A DNA stretch of 64,000 bases, from the NCBI RefSeq assembly GCF_029338395.1, contig NZ_CP119809.1, positions 3,348,001 through 3,412,000 on the forward strand, read 5' to 3'. Source of the stretch: Halorussus caseinilyticus. Its GTDB lineage: Archaea; Halobacteriota; Halobacteria; Halobacteriales; Haladaptataceae. A model generated the notes under the pieces. That model saw only the letters and a program-made list of their open reading frames with translations, was not told the origin of the DNA and did not search any database. This document shows, piece by piece, positions 45,377-54,045 of this stretch (position 1 is its first letter; each line of letters begins with the position of its first letter). The position numbers were made by a program, and so were the translations under genes.

Positions 45377-45937
45377 ATGGAACGACGCGAGATGCTCGCG
45401 CGTTTCGGTGCCGTTCTCGGTGCCGGTTCGCTCGGCGGCTGTCTCAGTCGGTACGAGGACATCGCGGGGGACGGCGGTGAGACGACCACAGCGGAGACCA
45501 CCGACGACGGGCAACCGACCGACGGCGGACGGACCACTACCCCCGAGCGCACTACCGAAGGCACGACCACGCTGGACGCCCAATCGACGCTGACCGACAC
45601 CGCCTTCGAAGTGACGAGCGCCGGGTGCGGCGAACCGAAGAGCGAGGCGAGCGTCGAGTTCCGGAACGGAACGACCGTCGTCACCGGGACAGTTTCGGGG
45701 TCGAACGCGTGCTACACGGCGACACTCGCCGACGCGAGCTACGACCCCGAGACGGGGACGCTGGAAGTGACCGTCGCCTCCGCGCAGAAGGAAGGCGCGG
45801 ACGCCTGCGCCCAGTGCATCGTGGCAATCGAGTACGAAGCGACGTTCTCGTTCGAGGGCGACCCGCCCGCTACCGTGAACGTCGTCCACGAAGCGATGGG
45901 CGAGTCCGAGACCGTCGCCAGCGCAGAGTCGGCCTAG
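45377..45937 (+). CDS. Secreted lipoprotein, function unknown
   Basis: 186 residues. A lipoprotein signal (MERREMLARFGAVLGAGSLG then GCLS) has the lipobox LGGC with a Tat-like ERREML start, followed by a Thr/Glu linker. The mature domain has four cysteines (TSAGCGEPK, SNACYTATL, GADACAQCIV) that could form disulfides on the outside of the cell. Such Cys-bearing haloarchaeal lipoproteins are common and uncharacterised. A tRNA-Arg precedes it divergently. Confidence 0.78.
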   Translation: MERREMLARFGAVLGAGSLGGCLSRYEDIAGDGGETTTAETTDDGQPTDGGRTTTPERTTEGTTTLDAQSTLTDTAFEVTSAGCGEPKSEASVEFRNGTTVVTGTVSGSNACYTATLADASYDPETGTLEVTVASAQKEGADACAQCIVAIEYEATFSFEGDPPATVNVVHEAMGESETVASAESA

Positions 45938-46104
45938 AGTTTATAGCCGGGGACGCGACCAACTCGGGGCGTGACCCACCGACGACCAGCCACGAACCCC
46001 GGACCGAGAGGCGCGCGAATCCCGCCCGACGAGAGCGAGGCGACCGTGCGCGCTCTGCAAAGACAATGCTTAAGCGCGGGCCACCCTTTCCGTGGAATAC
46101 GATT

Positions 46105-47562
46105 ATGGGCGCGATAGAGGACGTTTACGCCGACCTCGACGCCGACGTATCTCTGGAGGAGTTCCGCGAGGTGGTCGAGGAGAAAGTCGAGCAGATGGGC
46201 GGTCTCGCCGACGAGGAGACGGCCGCGATGCTCGTCGCCCACGAGATGGACGAGGAGGGTGGCGAGGTAGAGAGCGTCGCGGACATCGAACCGGGCATGG
46301 AGGAGGTGAAGTTCGTCGCCAAGGTCGTCGGCGTCGACGACGTTCGGACCTTCGAACGCGACGACGAGGACCGCGAGGACGGCCGGGTTCTCAACGTCGA
46401 AGTCGCCGACGAAACCGGGTCGATACGCATCACGTTCTGGGACAAGCAGGCCGACGCCGGGAGCGACGAACTCGAAGTCGGCGACACCCTCCGCGTCGCG
46501 GGCCGACCCAAGGAGGGGTACAACGGCGTCGAAGTCAACGTGGACAAGGCCGAACCCGACGACGAGACCGACGTGGACGTACAGGTTCGGGACACCTACC
46601 GCGTCGAGGACCTCTCGCTCGGTCTCTCGGACGTGAACCTCCGCGGGAAGGTGCTGGATACCGACGACGTGCGCACGTTCGACCGCGACGACGGGTCTGA
46701 GGGGAAAGTCGCCAATCTCAAACTCGGCGACTCCACCGGTCGCATCCGGGTGACGCTCTGGGACGAGCGAACCGAACACGCCGAGGAGTTCGCCCCCGGC
46801 GTCTCCGTCGAAGTCGTGGACGGCTACGTCCGGGAGCGAGACGGGAGTCTGGAACTCCACGTCGGCAACCGCGGCGCGGTCGAGGAGATAGACGAGGACG
46901 TGGAGTACGTCCCCGACACCGCCGACATCGCGGACCTCGAAATCGGCGACGAGGTGGACGTTGGCGGCGTCGTGCGCGAGACCCAAGAGAAGCGTACGTT
47001 CGACCGCGACGACGGCTCTGAGGGGCAGGTCCGGAACATCCGGGTGCAGGACGAGACCGGCGACCTGCGGGTCGCGCTCTGGGGCGAGAAGGCCGACGAG
47101 GACATCGCGCCCGGCGACGAAGTTCAGCTGGCCGACATCGAGATTCAGGACGGGTGGCAAGACGACATCGAAGGCTCTGCCGGATGGCGGTCTACCGTCA
47201 CCGTCCTCGGCGAGGCCGCCGCCGCAGGCGGTGTGAACGCCGGGAGTAGCGAGAACGCCAGCGGCGGCGATAGCGCCGACGACGGCGGAAGTAGCGCCGG
47301 TCTCGGTGCGTTCGGCGGCGACGGAGACGACGGCGGACCCGACGCCGCGGCGTCCGGGTCCGCCAGCGACGGCGCGAGTAACGACGCTAGCGAATACGTC
47401 GAGTTCACGGGCACCGTCGTACAGGCGGGCGACCCGATAATTCTGGACGACGGCCAAGAGACGGTCAGCGTCGATTCGAGCGCCGACGTGACCCTCGGTC
47501 AGAAAGTGACGGCGCGCGGCGAGTTACACGACGGGACCCTCGACGCCGAAGACGTGTTTTAG
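46105..47562 (+). CDS. rpa2: Replication protein A (ssDNA-binding) with tandem OB folds
   Basis: 485 residues beginning MGAIEDVYADLDADVSLEEF. At least three tandem OB folds begin near residues 65, 175 and 270, each with a repeated pattern (VGVDDVRTFERDDEDREDG; LDTDDVRTFDRDDGSEG; ETQEKRTFDRDDGSEG, each then GSIRITFWD or GRIRVTLWD). A Ser/Asn/Gly linker (about 380-430) leads to a fourth, shorter OB-like end. RPA coats single strands in replication, repair and recombination. The name rpa2 follows the Haloferax naming as I recall it; three RPAs exist there. The start at 46105 is the first Met with similarity. Confidence 0.85.
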   Translation: MGAIEDVYADLDADVSLEEFREVVEEKVEQMGGLADEETAAMLVAHEMDEEGGEVESVADIEPGMEEVKFVAKVVGVDDVRTFERDDEDREDGRVLNVEVADETGSIRITFWDKQADAGSDELEVGDTLRVAGRPKEGYNGVEVNVDKAEPDDETDVDVQVRDTYRVEDLSLGLSDVNLRGKVLDTDDVRTFDRDDGSEGKVANLKLGDSTGRIRVTLWDERTEHAEEFAPGVSVEVVDGYVRERDGSLELHVGNRGAVEEIDEDVEYVPDTADIADLEIGDEVDVGGVVRETQEKRTFDRDDGSEGQVRNIRVQDETGDLRVALWGEKADEDIAPGDEVQLADIEIQDGWQDDIEGSAGWRSTVTVLGEAAAAGGVNAGSSENASGGDSADDGGSSAGLGAFGGDGDDGGPDAAASGSASDGASNDASEYVEFTGTVVQAGDPIILDDGQETVSVDSSADVTLGQKVTARGELHDGTLDAEDVF

Positions 47563-47605
47563 TCCCGATTTCGGCCGCGTCTCGCTCTCGGACCGGAAAC
47601 GCGGT

Positions 47606-47830
47606 CTAACTCTCGAACGGTTCTTCGTCGCGGTGGCTGTCTACGTTCTCCTGCTCGCCAGCGGCGTCCTCGCGGGCCTCGTCCGCTTCGACGCGCGTCT
47701 CGTCTTCGAGTTCCTCCTCGCGGGCTTGCTCGGCCTCGGTCTCCGCTTCGTCCTCGTCGGACTCCTCGCCGGGTGCGCGCTTTTCCTCGGCCATCTCTCG
47801 GTCTCGCTGGTGAGGATTGTCGTCGGACAC
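47606..47830 (-). CDS. Small acidic protein
   Basis: 74 residues, MSDDNPHQRDREMAEEKRAP, then mostly Glu/Asp (EDEAETEAEQAREEELEDET). It has no hydrophobic segment and is possibly disordered or a helix. The frame on the opposite strand is a membrane-like artefact of the same bases. The alternative start is the Met at codon 13. Function unknown; some doubt that it is real. Confidence 0.5.
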   Translation of the reverse strand: MSDDNPHQRDREMAEEKRAPGEESDEDEAETEAEQAREEELEDETRVEADEAREDAAGEQENVDSHRDEEPFES

Positions 47831-48059
47831 GCGTCGTAGTTCGTCTGCGAAAACCTTAGACCTGCTGGCGGGTCGGGCAGAGCGCCGCCTCTTGGACTTC
47901 CATATATTTTCTTAGGAATCAGAATTATTTCTTTAACATCGGAAAATATGTCTTGACGTTCGAGCGTGCCGACTGTCGGCAACGTCGATGGCGGGGGCGG
48001 CGGAGTAGAAACGACGGCGGTGGGAGAGTGACAGTGGTGACTGGTGGGAACGACGACGA

Positions 48060-48189
48060 CAGGTTAGCTACGTCTTGAACCAATCAGTCCGCATCTGCAC
48101 TGCACTGCACCGCACCGCATCCGCACGGCACCGCAACTGCATCCGCACCGCCACCGCGCCGCGTTCGCGCGGAACCGCGCGAACGCGGC
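48060..48189 (+). repeat. Dispersed hairpin repeat family B, copy B3
   Basis: GTTAGCTACGTCTTGAACCAATCAG (divergent core; first half TAGCTACGTC), a long tract of TGCACTGCACTGCACCGCAC-type bases, then the hairpin GCCGCGTTCGCGCGG / CCGCGCGAACGCGGC (48158-48172 / 48175-48189). The same stem with a TT loop occurs in copy B4 in opposite orientation. An AT-rich tract (47900-47955) lies just left. No gene between 47831 and 48274. Confidence 0.75.
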
Positions 48190-48274
48190 ACCGCCCGCGG
48201 TCGGTGGCGATTCGCGGTACGCGTGGTGTTCGGGTGAAACAGAGCGTCCGAAGTTCCGACTCCGACGCGTCCGA

Positions 48275-48676
48275 TTACGACGGACTCGGGGTCTGGACGT
48301 GGGACATGTAGGCGGTGATGTCCGTCGTCGTGACGATACCGACGACGCCCTCCGTCTCGTCCACGACGGGGACGTGGTGGAATCCCTCCTTTATCATCAG
48401 GTCGGCGATGTCACGGACTTCCGTGTTCGCGTCGGTCGTCGTCACATCGGTCGTCATGTAGTTCTCCACCGTCGCGTCGATGTCTCGCTGTTCGGCCGCG
48501 AGGTGAACGAAGTCGGTTGCGGTGAGGATACCTTCCAACTCGCCGCTCTCGTCGGTCACGATGACCGACCCGATGCCCTCGTCTATCATTCGCTCGGCGG
48601 CGACGTGGACCTGCGTGTCTGGCGTGACAGTCTCGACCGGAGACGACATGAGTCGTCCGACAAAAATGTCCTCCAT
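48275..48676 (-). CDS. CBS-domain pair protein
   Basis: 133 residues with two CBS motifs: VGRLMSSPVETVTPDTQVHV to IVTDESGELEGILTATDFV, then VENYMTTDVTTTDANTEVR to VPVVDETEGVVGIVTTTDIT. Pairs of CBS modules bind adenosyl nucleotides (AMP, ATP, SAM) and act as energy sensors; there is no catalytic domain. Such stand-alone pairs are common in haloarchaea. The ligand cannot be predicted. Confidence 0.93.
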   Translation of the reverse strand: MEDIFVGRLMSSPVETVTPDTQVHVAAERMIDEGIGSVIVTDESGELEGILTATDFVHLAAEQRDIDATVENYMTTDVTTTDANTEVRDIADLMIKEGFHHVPVVDETEGVVGIVTTTDITAYMSHVQTPSPS

Positions 48677-48842
48677 ACCGTTTCATTTCCTCCGGTCGCT
48701 GATAAATATTCGCCCCGTTACAGGACCGCCGACGAGTCGGGTCGTCGCTTTCGGTTCGACTCGACGGTACCCCGGCGGGTAGTCGGGTTTCACTTCCGGT
48801 TTCGGGCGTGGTTTTAAAAGGAATCGCGCCAAACTGGGACGT

Positions 48843-49346
48843 ATGAGCCAATCGACACTCGACGAGGACGAGCTGTTCGGCGAGGCCGCCAGCGAGGTCC
48901 GCGAGGACGTGGAGGCGAGTCTCCGGGAGGCGGCCGCGGCGCTCCCCGACGCCGACGAAATCTGGAACGTCGATGCCGACAACACCCTCGGTGCGCTCAA
49001 CGCGCTTCGGTCGGCGCTCGACACCGGAGACGCCGAGGATGCCCTCCGAGACGCCAAGAAGTGGTACACGATGGGCAAGCGCGCCGACGCCTTCGAGGAT
49101 GCCGACGACCTCGAAGCCGAAATCCGGCACGTCGAAGAGACCATCGAGGACGTAGAGAGCGCCAAAGCGCAGGTCGGCGACCTCACCAGCACGATTCCCG
49201 GTCTCAAGAACGCGCTGGAGGACATCCAAGCCGAAGCGGAGGAAGCTGACGAGGGGGCCGAGACCGACGAGGCGGAAGCCGACGACGCCGAGGAAGACGC
49301 TGAAGACGAGTCGGCCGACGCCGAGGAAGCCGAGGCCGCGGAGTAA
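48843..49346 (+). CDS. DUF5790 family protein
   Basis: 167 residues: MSQSTLDEDELFGEAASEVR, then EVEASLREAAAALPDADEIW, DADNTLGALNALRSALDTGD and DAKKWYTMGKRADAFEDADD. These are the hallmarks of a haloarchaea-only soluble coiled-coil family. The tail is a poly-Glu/Ala run. The function is unknown; the helical heptads suggest oligomerisation. Confidence 0.9.
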   Translation: MSQSTLDEDELFGEAASEVREDVEASLREAAAALPDADEIWNVDADNTLGALNALRSALDTGDAEDALRDAKKWYTMGKRADAFEDADDLEAEIRHVEETIEDVESAKAQVGDLTSTIPGLKNALEDIQAEAEEADEGAETDEAEADDAEEDAEDESADAEEAEAAE

Positions 49347-49407
49347 CGCGCCGACTCGGGCCGACCGCCGACCCGCGATTCGCCGCGATTCGCCGCACCG
49401 CCGCTCG

Positions 49408-50145
49408 CTACTTGTGCGGTGGTAGCGTCACGTCCCGTGACGCGACGGCTTCCAGCAACGACACCAGTGCCTCGCCAGCCAACGACAGCAACTCCTCGCC
49501 GCGTTCGGGCGGTCCCTCTGCGGGGTCGCCGACGACACCGTTCTCCGTGAACTCCGCCGAGTCGAACGCCAGATTCGCGTAGCTGACCCACTCGCCCCAG
49601 CCGTCGCTGGCCCCCTCGCGGGCTTGTTCGATTCGCTCTTCGCGCACGAGGTCCGGAGCGACGTGCCGGAGCATCGCGGTTTCGAGCGGTCCGCCGTGGC
49701 CCATCTCGTCGCTGTGGTCGCCGACCGCCTCGAACCACGTGAACGGGACGGCGTAGGCCGCGTCGTAGCGCGCGATGGTGCCCGCGACTTCCCGGAGCGC
49801 GCCGACGTTGCCGCCGTGTCCGTTCACGAGAACCACTCGGTCCCATCCGTGGTGGGCGAGGCTGGCGACCGTCTCTCGAACGTAGTCCCGGAACGTCGAT
49901 TCGGAGACCCACAGCGTCCCGGTGAACTGGCGGTGTTCTTCGGCCACGCCGACCGGAATCGCTGGCGCGACGACTACCTCGTCGTCGTAAGCCGCCGCGC
50001 CCGCCTCGGCGACCGCCTCGGCGGTCAGCACGTCGGTCCCCAGCGGCGCGTGCGGGCCGTGCTGTTCGGTGCTTCCGACCGGCAGGAGCGCGAGGTCGGT
50101 CGCCGCGGCGTCGGCGTCAGTCCACGTCGAGTCGAAGAGGTCCAT
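49408..50145 (-). CDS. Creatininase-family amidohydrolase
   Basis: 245 residues with the metal-binding motifs: LPVGSTEQHGPHAPLGTD (Glu, His, Asp ligands), VLVNGHGGNVGALRE and EMGHGGPLETAML. Members include creatininase, mycofactocin MftE, and archaeal ArfB (a formylamide hydrolase of F420/riboflavin synthesis). In haloarchaea an ArfB-like role is plausible, but no neighbour supports it. The start is at the ATG complementary to 50143-50145; a longer version has no similarity. Confidence 0.88.
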   Translation of the reverse strand: MDLFDSTWTDADAAATDLALLPVGSTEQHGPHAPLGTDVLTAEAVAEAGAAAYDDEVVVAPAIPVGVAEEHRQFTGTLWVSESTFRDYVRETVASLAHHGWDRVVLVNGHGGNVGALREVAGTIARYDAAYAVPFTWFEAVGDHSDEMGHGGPLETAMLRHVAPDLVREERIEQAREGASDGWGEWVSYANLAFDSAEFTENGVVGDPAEGPPERGEELLSLAGEALVSLLEAVASRDVTLPPHK

Positions 50146-50244
50146 GCCGGGAAAGAGGGCGAGCGCGGACTTGTAGCCGGGGGATTCGGAAGGAAAGACG
50201 GTGACCGTCCGGAGTCGTGAAGTGTCGCCGACCACGGGACGTGC

Positions 50245-50425
50245 GCCGCGTTCGCGCGGTTCCGCGCGAACGCGGCGCGGGGAGGCACGGGGCGGCGGTG
50301 CTGTGGGACGGCGGTGCTGTGGGGCGGCGGTGCTGTGGGACGGCGGTGCTGTGGGGCGGCGGTGCTGTGGGACGGCGGTGCTGTGGGGCGGCGGTCGCGG
50401 TCGTGATTGGCTCAAGCCTGTTGCT
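50245..50425 (-). repeat. Dispersed hairpin repeat family B, copy B4 (inverted) with 16-bp array
   Basis: Left to right: hairpin GCCGCGTTCGCGCGG-TT-CCGCGCGAACGCGGC (50245-50276); GGGGAGGCACGG; six units of CGGCGGTGCTGTGGG plus alternating A or G (50293-50388); then CGGTCGCGGTCGTGATTGGC TCAAGCCTGTTGCTAG, the reverse of the family core. The array replaces the ACCGC-rich tract of other copies. This is the only copy on the minus strand. No gene between 50146 and 50500. Confidence 0.82.
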
Positions 50426-50500
50426 AGTATTCACGAGACGCTTATCGTCCGCGACGGAGGGGCCACACGCCTTATTCAGGTTCCGGGCGTACCTCCCGTC

Positions 50501-50815
50501 ATGAGTGACTCCGGCGACGACGACCGAACGCTCGGTCTCGACTTCAGCAACGTCGAAGACGACCTCGAAAGCGAGGACTACCCCATCTCCGCCGACGAAC
50601 TGCTCGACCGCTACGGCGACCGCGAAATCGGCACCGAGGACGGCTCGGAGTCGTTCGGCGAGGTGCTGGTGACGGGCGGCGACGAGGAGTTCGAGTCCGC
50701 CGACGAGGTGAAACAGACGGTCCTCAACCGCGTCGGCGGCGAGGCCGTGGGTCGGCGGGGCTACTCCGACAGAGGGGCCGGAAACGAGGGTGAGAACACG
50801 GACGAGTCGTTCTAG
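50501..50815 (+). CDS. DUF5789 family protein
   Basis: 104 residues, MSDSGDDDRTLGLDFSNVED, then DYPISADELLDRYGDREIGT, ESFGEVLVTGGDEEFESADE and NRVGGEAVGRRGYSDRG, the whole DUF5789 core (a small HTH-like acidic domain restricted to haloarchaea). Function unknown. Its end overlaps by four bases the minus-strand mini open frame of repeat A4. Confidence 0.88.
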   Translation: MSDSGDDDRTLGLDFSNVEDDLESEDYPISADELLDRYGDREIGTEDGSESFGEVLVTGGDEEFESADEVKQTVLNRVGGEAVGRRGYSDRGAGNEGENTDESF

Positions 50816-50925
50816 AGGTGTAGCACGTTCGGAAAGTCCCCGCTACGCAACGCCACTGTTACCGCCAGAATCGTAGTGACGAAGGTCCAGAAAGCCCCCG
50901 CCCGCTCGCGGTCGCTGGCCGACAT
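50812..50925 (-). CDS. Mini open frame inside repeat A4, 37 residues, putative membrane peptide
   Basis: MSASDRERAGAFWTFVTT continues as ILAVTVALRSGDFPNVLHL. Copy A2 has MSLSDRERAGAFWAFVTT with VPAVAVLNRR. Of 27 aligned codons, four differ only at silent third positions (TCA/TCG, ACA/ACG, GCA/GCG, GTT/GTA) while the hydrophobic character is kept. That is what selection on a peptide would leave, but the sample is small. Its start codon lies inside the repeat stem. Copy A3 is broken by a stop. Speculative. Confidence 0.25.
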   Translation of the reverse strand: MSASDRERAGAFWTFVTTILAVTVALRSGDFPNVLHL

Positions 50926-51150
50926 ATCCTCGACTCGCTTCGCTCATCGGCAGACGTTCCTGCTCGCTTCGCCCCGCGGGTGTGCGATTGCCGAGGTCTG
51001 GGTCGCTTCGCTCCGCAGACCGTCTCGGATAGTGGTCGCTGAGACGACCACGCGTTGTGCGACCGGGCGGCCCCTTTATCCACCCTGTCGGCTGTTTGGC
51101 CGTCGAGCCACTGTCGGCCGTTTGGCCGAGCGTTCGCTGGCGGTTGGTCG
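50870..51150. repeat. Dispersed hairpin repeat family A, copy A4 (carries insert C)
   Basis: Opens AGAAAGCCCCCGCCCGCTCG (50890-50909) and closes GCGACCGGGCGGCCCCTTTA TCCACC (51058-51083). Compared with A2 it carries a 73-bp version of insert C (50948-51020) in the loop, not in the arm as in A1. Tail repeats TGTCGGCTGTTTGGCCG and TGTCGGCCGTTTGGCCG follow. No other gene between 50816 and 51219. Confidence 0.82.
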
Positions 51151-51219
51151 GGTGCTTTCGTTGTCAATGGGTCTGCCGTCAGGGGAACGCCTAACCGCAG
51201 AGGGTGCGAACCACCCAGC

Positions 51220-52194
51220 ATGGTTCGCATCCTCTCCGACGCGCAGGTCGCCGACTGCCTCGCCCTCGACGACCTCCTTCCGGTCGTCCGCGAGGCGTTC
51301 CTGAAGCAGGGCCGCGGTGAAGTCGAGCGTCCCGACCGGCCGCACTTCCCGGTCGGTGCGGGTCTCTCCGGACCCGACCCCGCCGGAACCGGACTCGTGA
51401 TGCCCGCGTACCTCCACGGCGCGCGCTTCTACGCGACGAAGTTGGTCGGGGTCCACGAGGGCAACGCCGACCGGGACCTGCCGACCGTCAACGCCCAAAT
51501 CGCGCTCACCGAGGCCGAGACGGGGCTTCCGGCGGCCTTCCTCGCGGGGACGAGAGTCACCAGCGCGCGCACCGGATGCATCGGCGGACTCGCGGCCGCG
51601 GAGTTGGCCGACTCGCCCGTCATCCTCGCAGTCGTCGGCGCGGGCACGCAGGCGCGCTGGCAGGCGCGCGCAATCGCGGCCGCGACCGACCTCGAATCCG
51701 TGCGGGTCTACTCGCCGAGCGACTCGAAGGAGTCCTGCGCCGCCGACCTCCGCGAGGAGTTGGGGGTGCCAACGAAAGCGGCCGACTCCCCGGAGGAGGC
51801 CGTCTCGGGCGCGAACGTGGTTGTCACGGCGACGACGGCGACCGAACCGGTCTTCCCCGGCGCGGCGCTCGACCCCGGAACGCTCGTCGTCGCGGTCGGA
51901 GCCTACACCGCCGAGATGCGCGAGTTGGACGCCGAGACGTTCGAGCGCGCCAGCAGAGTCTTCGCCGACGTGCCCGCGGAGGTCGCCGAAATCGGCGACC
52001 TCCGCGGGGCTGGCGTCGGGGAGGAAGGGTTAGTCCCGCTCTCGGAAGTCTTCGAGGGGAGGTCCGGGCGCGAGTCCGACGACGAGATTCTGGTGGTCGA
52101 GAGCGTCGGGACCGCGGCGTTGGACGCGGCGACCGCCGAGTACGTCTTCGAGGCGGCAGAAGAGCGGGGAGTCGGGACCGAGGTGTCGCTGTAG
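51220..52194 (+). CDS. Ornithine cyclodeaminase / mu-crystallin family protein
   Basis: 324 residues with MVRILSDAQVADCLALDDLL, the NAD-binding AVVGAGTQARWQARAI, and catalytic region TKLVGVHEGNADRDLPTV. Members deaminate ornithine to proline or act as ketimine/alanine dehydrogenases, all using NAD(P)H and a Rossmann domain. Without the ornithine-specific residues mapped, the substrate is left open. It abuts the convergent MATE gene by one base. Confidence 0.88.
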   Translation: MVRILSDAQVADCLALDDLLPVVREAFLKQGRGEVERPDRPHFPVGAGLSGPDPAGTGLVMPAYLHGARFYATKLVGVHEGNADRDLPTVNAQIALTEAETGLPAAFLAGTRVTSARTGCIGGLAAAELADSPVILAVVGAGTQARWQARAIAAATDLESVRVYSPSDSKESCAADLREELGVPTKAADSPEEAVSGANVVVTATTATEPVFPGAALDPGTLVVAVGAYTAEMRELDAETFERASRVFADVPAEVAEIGDLRGAGVGEEGLVPLSEVFEGRSGRESDDEILVVESVGTAALDAATAEYVFEAAEERGVGTEVSL

Positions 52195-52195
52195 G

Positions 52196-53659
52196 TCACT
52201 TCCCGTCGGACGCCGAGGCGTCCGACTCCGCGGACCCGGCCCCCGGCGTCGGCGCTCCGGGGGTCTCTCCCTCGTCGATGACCGTCTCCTTCCACGTCCC
52301 GCGGGTGAACCAGAGCGCGGCGGCGATACCGCCGACCACGTTGCCCAGCGCCATCCCTATCCAGATGCCGGTCGCGCCCATGCCCGCGACGAACGCGAGG
52401 TAGTAGACCGTCGGCACCCGGCCCACCCAGAGCGCGACCATCGAGAAGCCCATCGCGGTCTTGGTGTTGCCCGCGCCGCGGTAGGCCCCGAGCATGACCT
52501 GTAGGACCGCCATGAAGGTGAACTCCACCGAGCGAATCCGGAGGTACTCCGACCCGTGGCGGACCGTCTCGCGGGCGGCGTCGGTCCCCGTTGCCATGAA
52601 CACCGAGACGATGGGTTCCGGGAAGAGCGCGGCAATCACCGCGACCCCGAACATCACGCCCGCGCCGACTTTGGTGGCTATCCACACCGCGCGCTCCGCG
52701 CGGTCGGCCTTGTCCGCGCCGAGATTCTGGCCGACCATCGTGTTGGTCGCCCGGCCGAGACCCATCGTCGGCAGGAAGACCAGCGAGACGAGGCGGTTGC
52801 CCAGACCGTAGGCCGAGACGACCGGCGGCGCGAACTGGACCACCATCGCGGTCAGCGTCACCATCGCCAGCGCGCTGGTGGACTGTTCGAGCGCGGAGGG
52901 GACGCCGATGCGAACGATGTCCCAGATGTAACCGAGGTCGGGCACCAGCGACTCGACGGTGACGTTCGGCCCGGCACGGGTCACGAACAGGACGTAGAGA
53001 CCGAGTGCGCTGGCGACCCCCCGCGAGAAGATGGTCGCCAGCGCCGCGCCCTCGATGCCGAGGTGCGGGAACGGGCCGACGCCGAAGATGAGCAGTGGGT
53101 CGAGGACGACGTTGAGTGCGACCGAGACCAGCATTATCCGCATCGGGGTCCGGGTGTCGCCGTAGCCACGCATCAGTGCCGAGAACACGAAGAAGCCGAA
53201 CAGGAACGGCAGGCCGAGGAAGAACACCTCCATGTACTGCTCGGCCAGCGGGATGATTTGGGCGGTGGTCGCGCTCTGACTCGGGAGTATTGCCAGCATC
53301 GGTTCGGTCACGACGTAGCCCAGAAGTGCGAGCGCCGCCGCTAGTATCGTGACGAACGACAGAATCTGGCCCGCGACGGTCCCCGCCGACCCTTCGCTGT
53401 CTGCACCGGTGTACTGGGCGACGAGGATGGACCCCGCGGTGGTGAACCCGCCCGCGATGGAGAGCAGGAGGAAGATGAGCGGAAACGCGAGGCTCAGCGC
53501 GCCCACCGCATCGGCCGACAGGCGTCCGAGCCAGAACGTGTCGGCGATGTTGTACGTCACCTGTAGAAGCTGGATGACGACGATGGGCCACGCGAGCCGG
53601 AACATCGGGCGGACGAGTCCGCCCTGAGTTATCGTGTCCTCGGTGGCTGTAGAGTCCAT
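52196..53659 (-). CDS. MATE-family efflux transporter (copy 1)
   Basis: 487 residues, twelve helices in two bundles. The start GGLVRPMFRLAWPIVVIQLL and TYNIADTFWLGRLSADAVGA mark the DinF/NorM-type MATE branch. FVFSALMRGYGDTRTPM and its second-half repeat (AYRGAGNTKTAMGFSMVA) show the internal duplication. An Na+ or H+ antiporter for cationic drugs. It is closely related to the copy at 56219 and lies in the same orientation 2.5 kb away. Confidence 0.92.
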   Translation of the reverse strand: MDSTATEDTITQGGLVRPMFRLAWPIVVIQLLQVTYNIADTFWLGRLSADAVGALSLAFPLIFLLLSIAGGFTTAGSILVAQYTGADSEGSAGTVAGQILSFVTILAAALALLGYVVTEPMLAILPSQSATTAQIIPLAEQYMEVFFLGLPFLFGFFVFSALMRGYGDTRTPMRIMLVSVALNVVLDPLLIFGVGPFPHLGIEGAALATIFSRGVASALGLYVLFVTRAGPNVTVESLVPDLGYIWDIVRIGVPSALEQSTSALAMVTLTAMVVQFAPPVVSAYGLGNRLVSLVFLPTMGLGRATNTMVGQNLGADKADRAERAVWIATKVGAGVMFGVAVIAALFPEPIVSVFMATGTDAARETVRHGSEYLRIRSVEFTFMAVLQVMLGAYRGAGNTKTAMGFSMVALWVGRVPTVYYLAFVAGMGATGIWIGMALGNVVGGIAAALWFTRGTWKETVIDEGETPGAPTPGAGSAESDASASDGK

Positions 53660-53998
53660 GGTACTTCGAAACGAAACGGGTATTTTTGAAGGTTGGTAAT
53701 TCGGCGTGGACTTCGCGGAAACGACGAGTGCCGTATCGTTCTTTTAAGTTACGTCCTGCATAAATCAGTTTCCGAGGCGTGCTACCGAAGGACATTTTCG
53801 CCGCCGACTTCCGCGACGGCCACGGTTTCGCCCCACTCGTCAGTTGTCGGTGTTTCCCTCGCGGCAGAATCACGGGCGGCATGGACGTTCGTTCGGACCC
53901 GGAACGGCGAGTTCATTTCTGGTGGTAGAGGGCTTCTGAATACCTATTCCAATCGAAGTTCTGACCGCCTTTCAGTCAACATCCCGTTCGTAGTGAGG
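53660..53998. other. Gap before the nucleotidyltransferase gene
   Basis: 339 bp of lower-GC sequence. It holds the promoter of MATE copy 1 at its left end. No gene, RNA or repeat could be supported in the rest; short open frames lack any family pattern. Confidence 0.5.
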
Positions 53999-54036
53999 GT
54001 AAACTATTATATGAGATGTAAACTATTACATCAGAT
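53999..54036 (+). promoter_or_regulatory. Two 19-bp direct repeats over the promoter: likely operator
   Basis: GTAAACTATTATATGAGAT (53999-54017) and GTAAACTATTACATCAGAT (54018-54036) are head to tail, two mismatches apart, and end nine bases before the ATG. They contain the TATA-like TATTATAT and the predicted start site. Their position is what is expected for autoregulation by the winged-helix domain of the encoded protein. Confidence 0.6.
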
Positions 54037-54045
54037 ATAATAAAG

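Noticed and set aside
47633-47839. Hydrophobic 68-codon plus frame opposite the acidic protein
   Set aside because: Acidic Glu/Asp-rich coding on one strand always gives Leu/Val-rich frames on the other; the acidic frame is the usual haloarchaeal gene.
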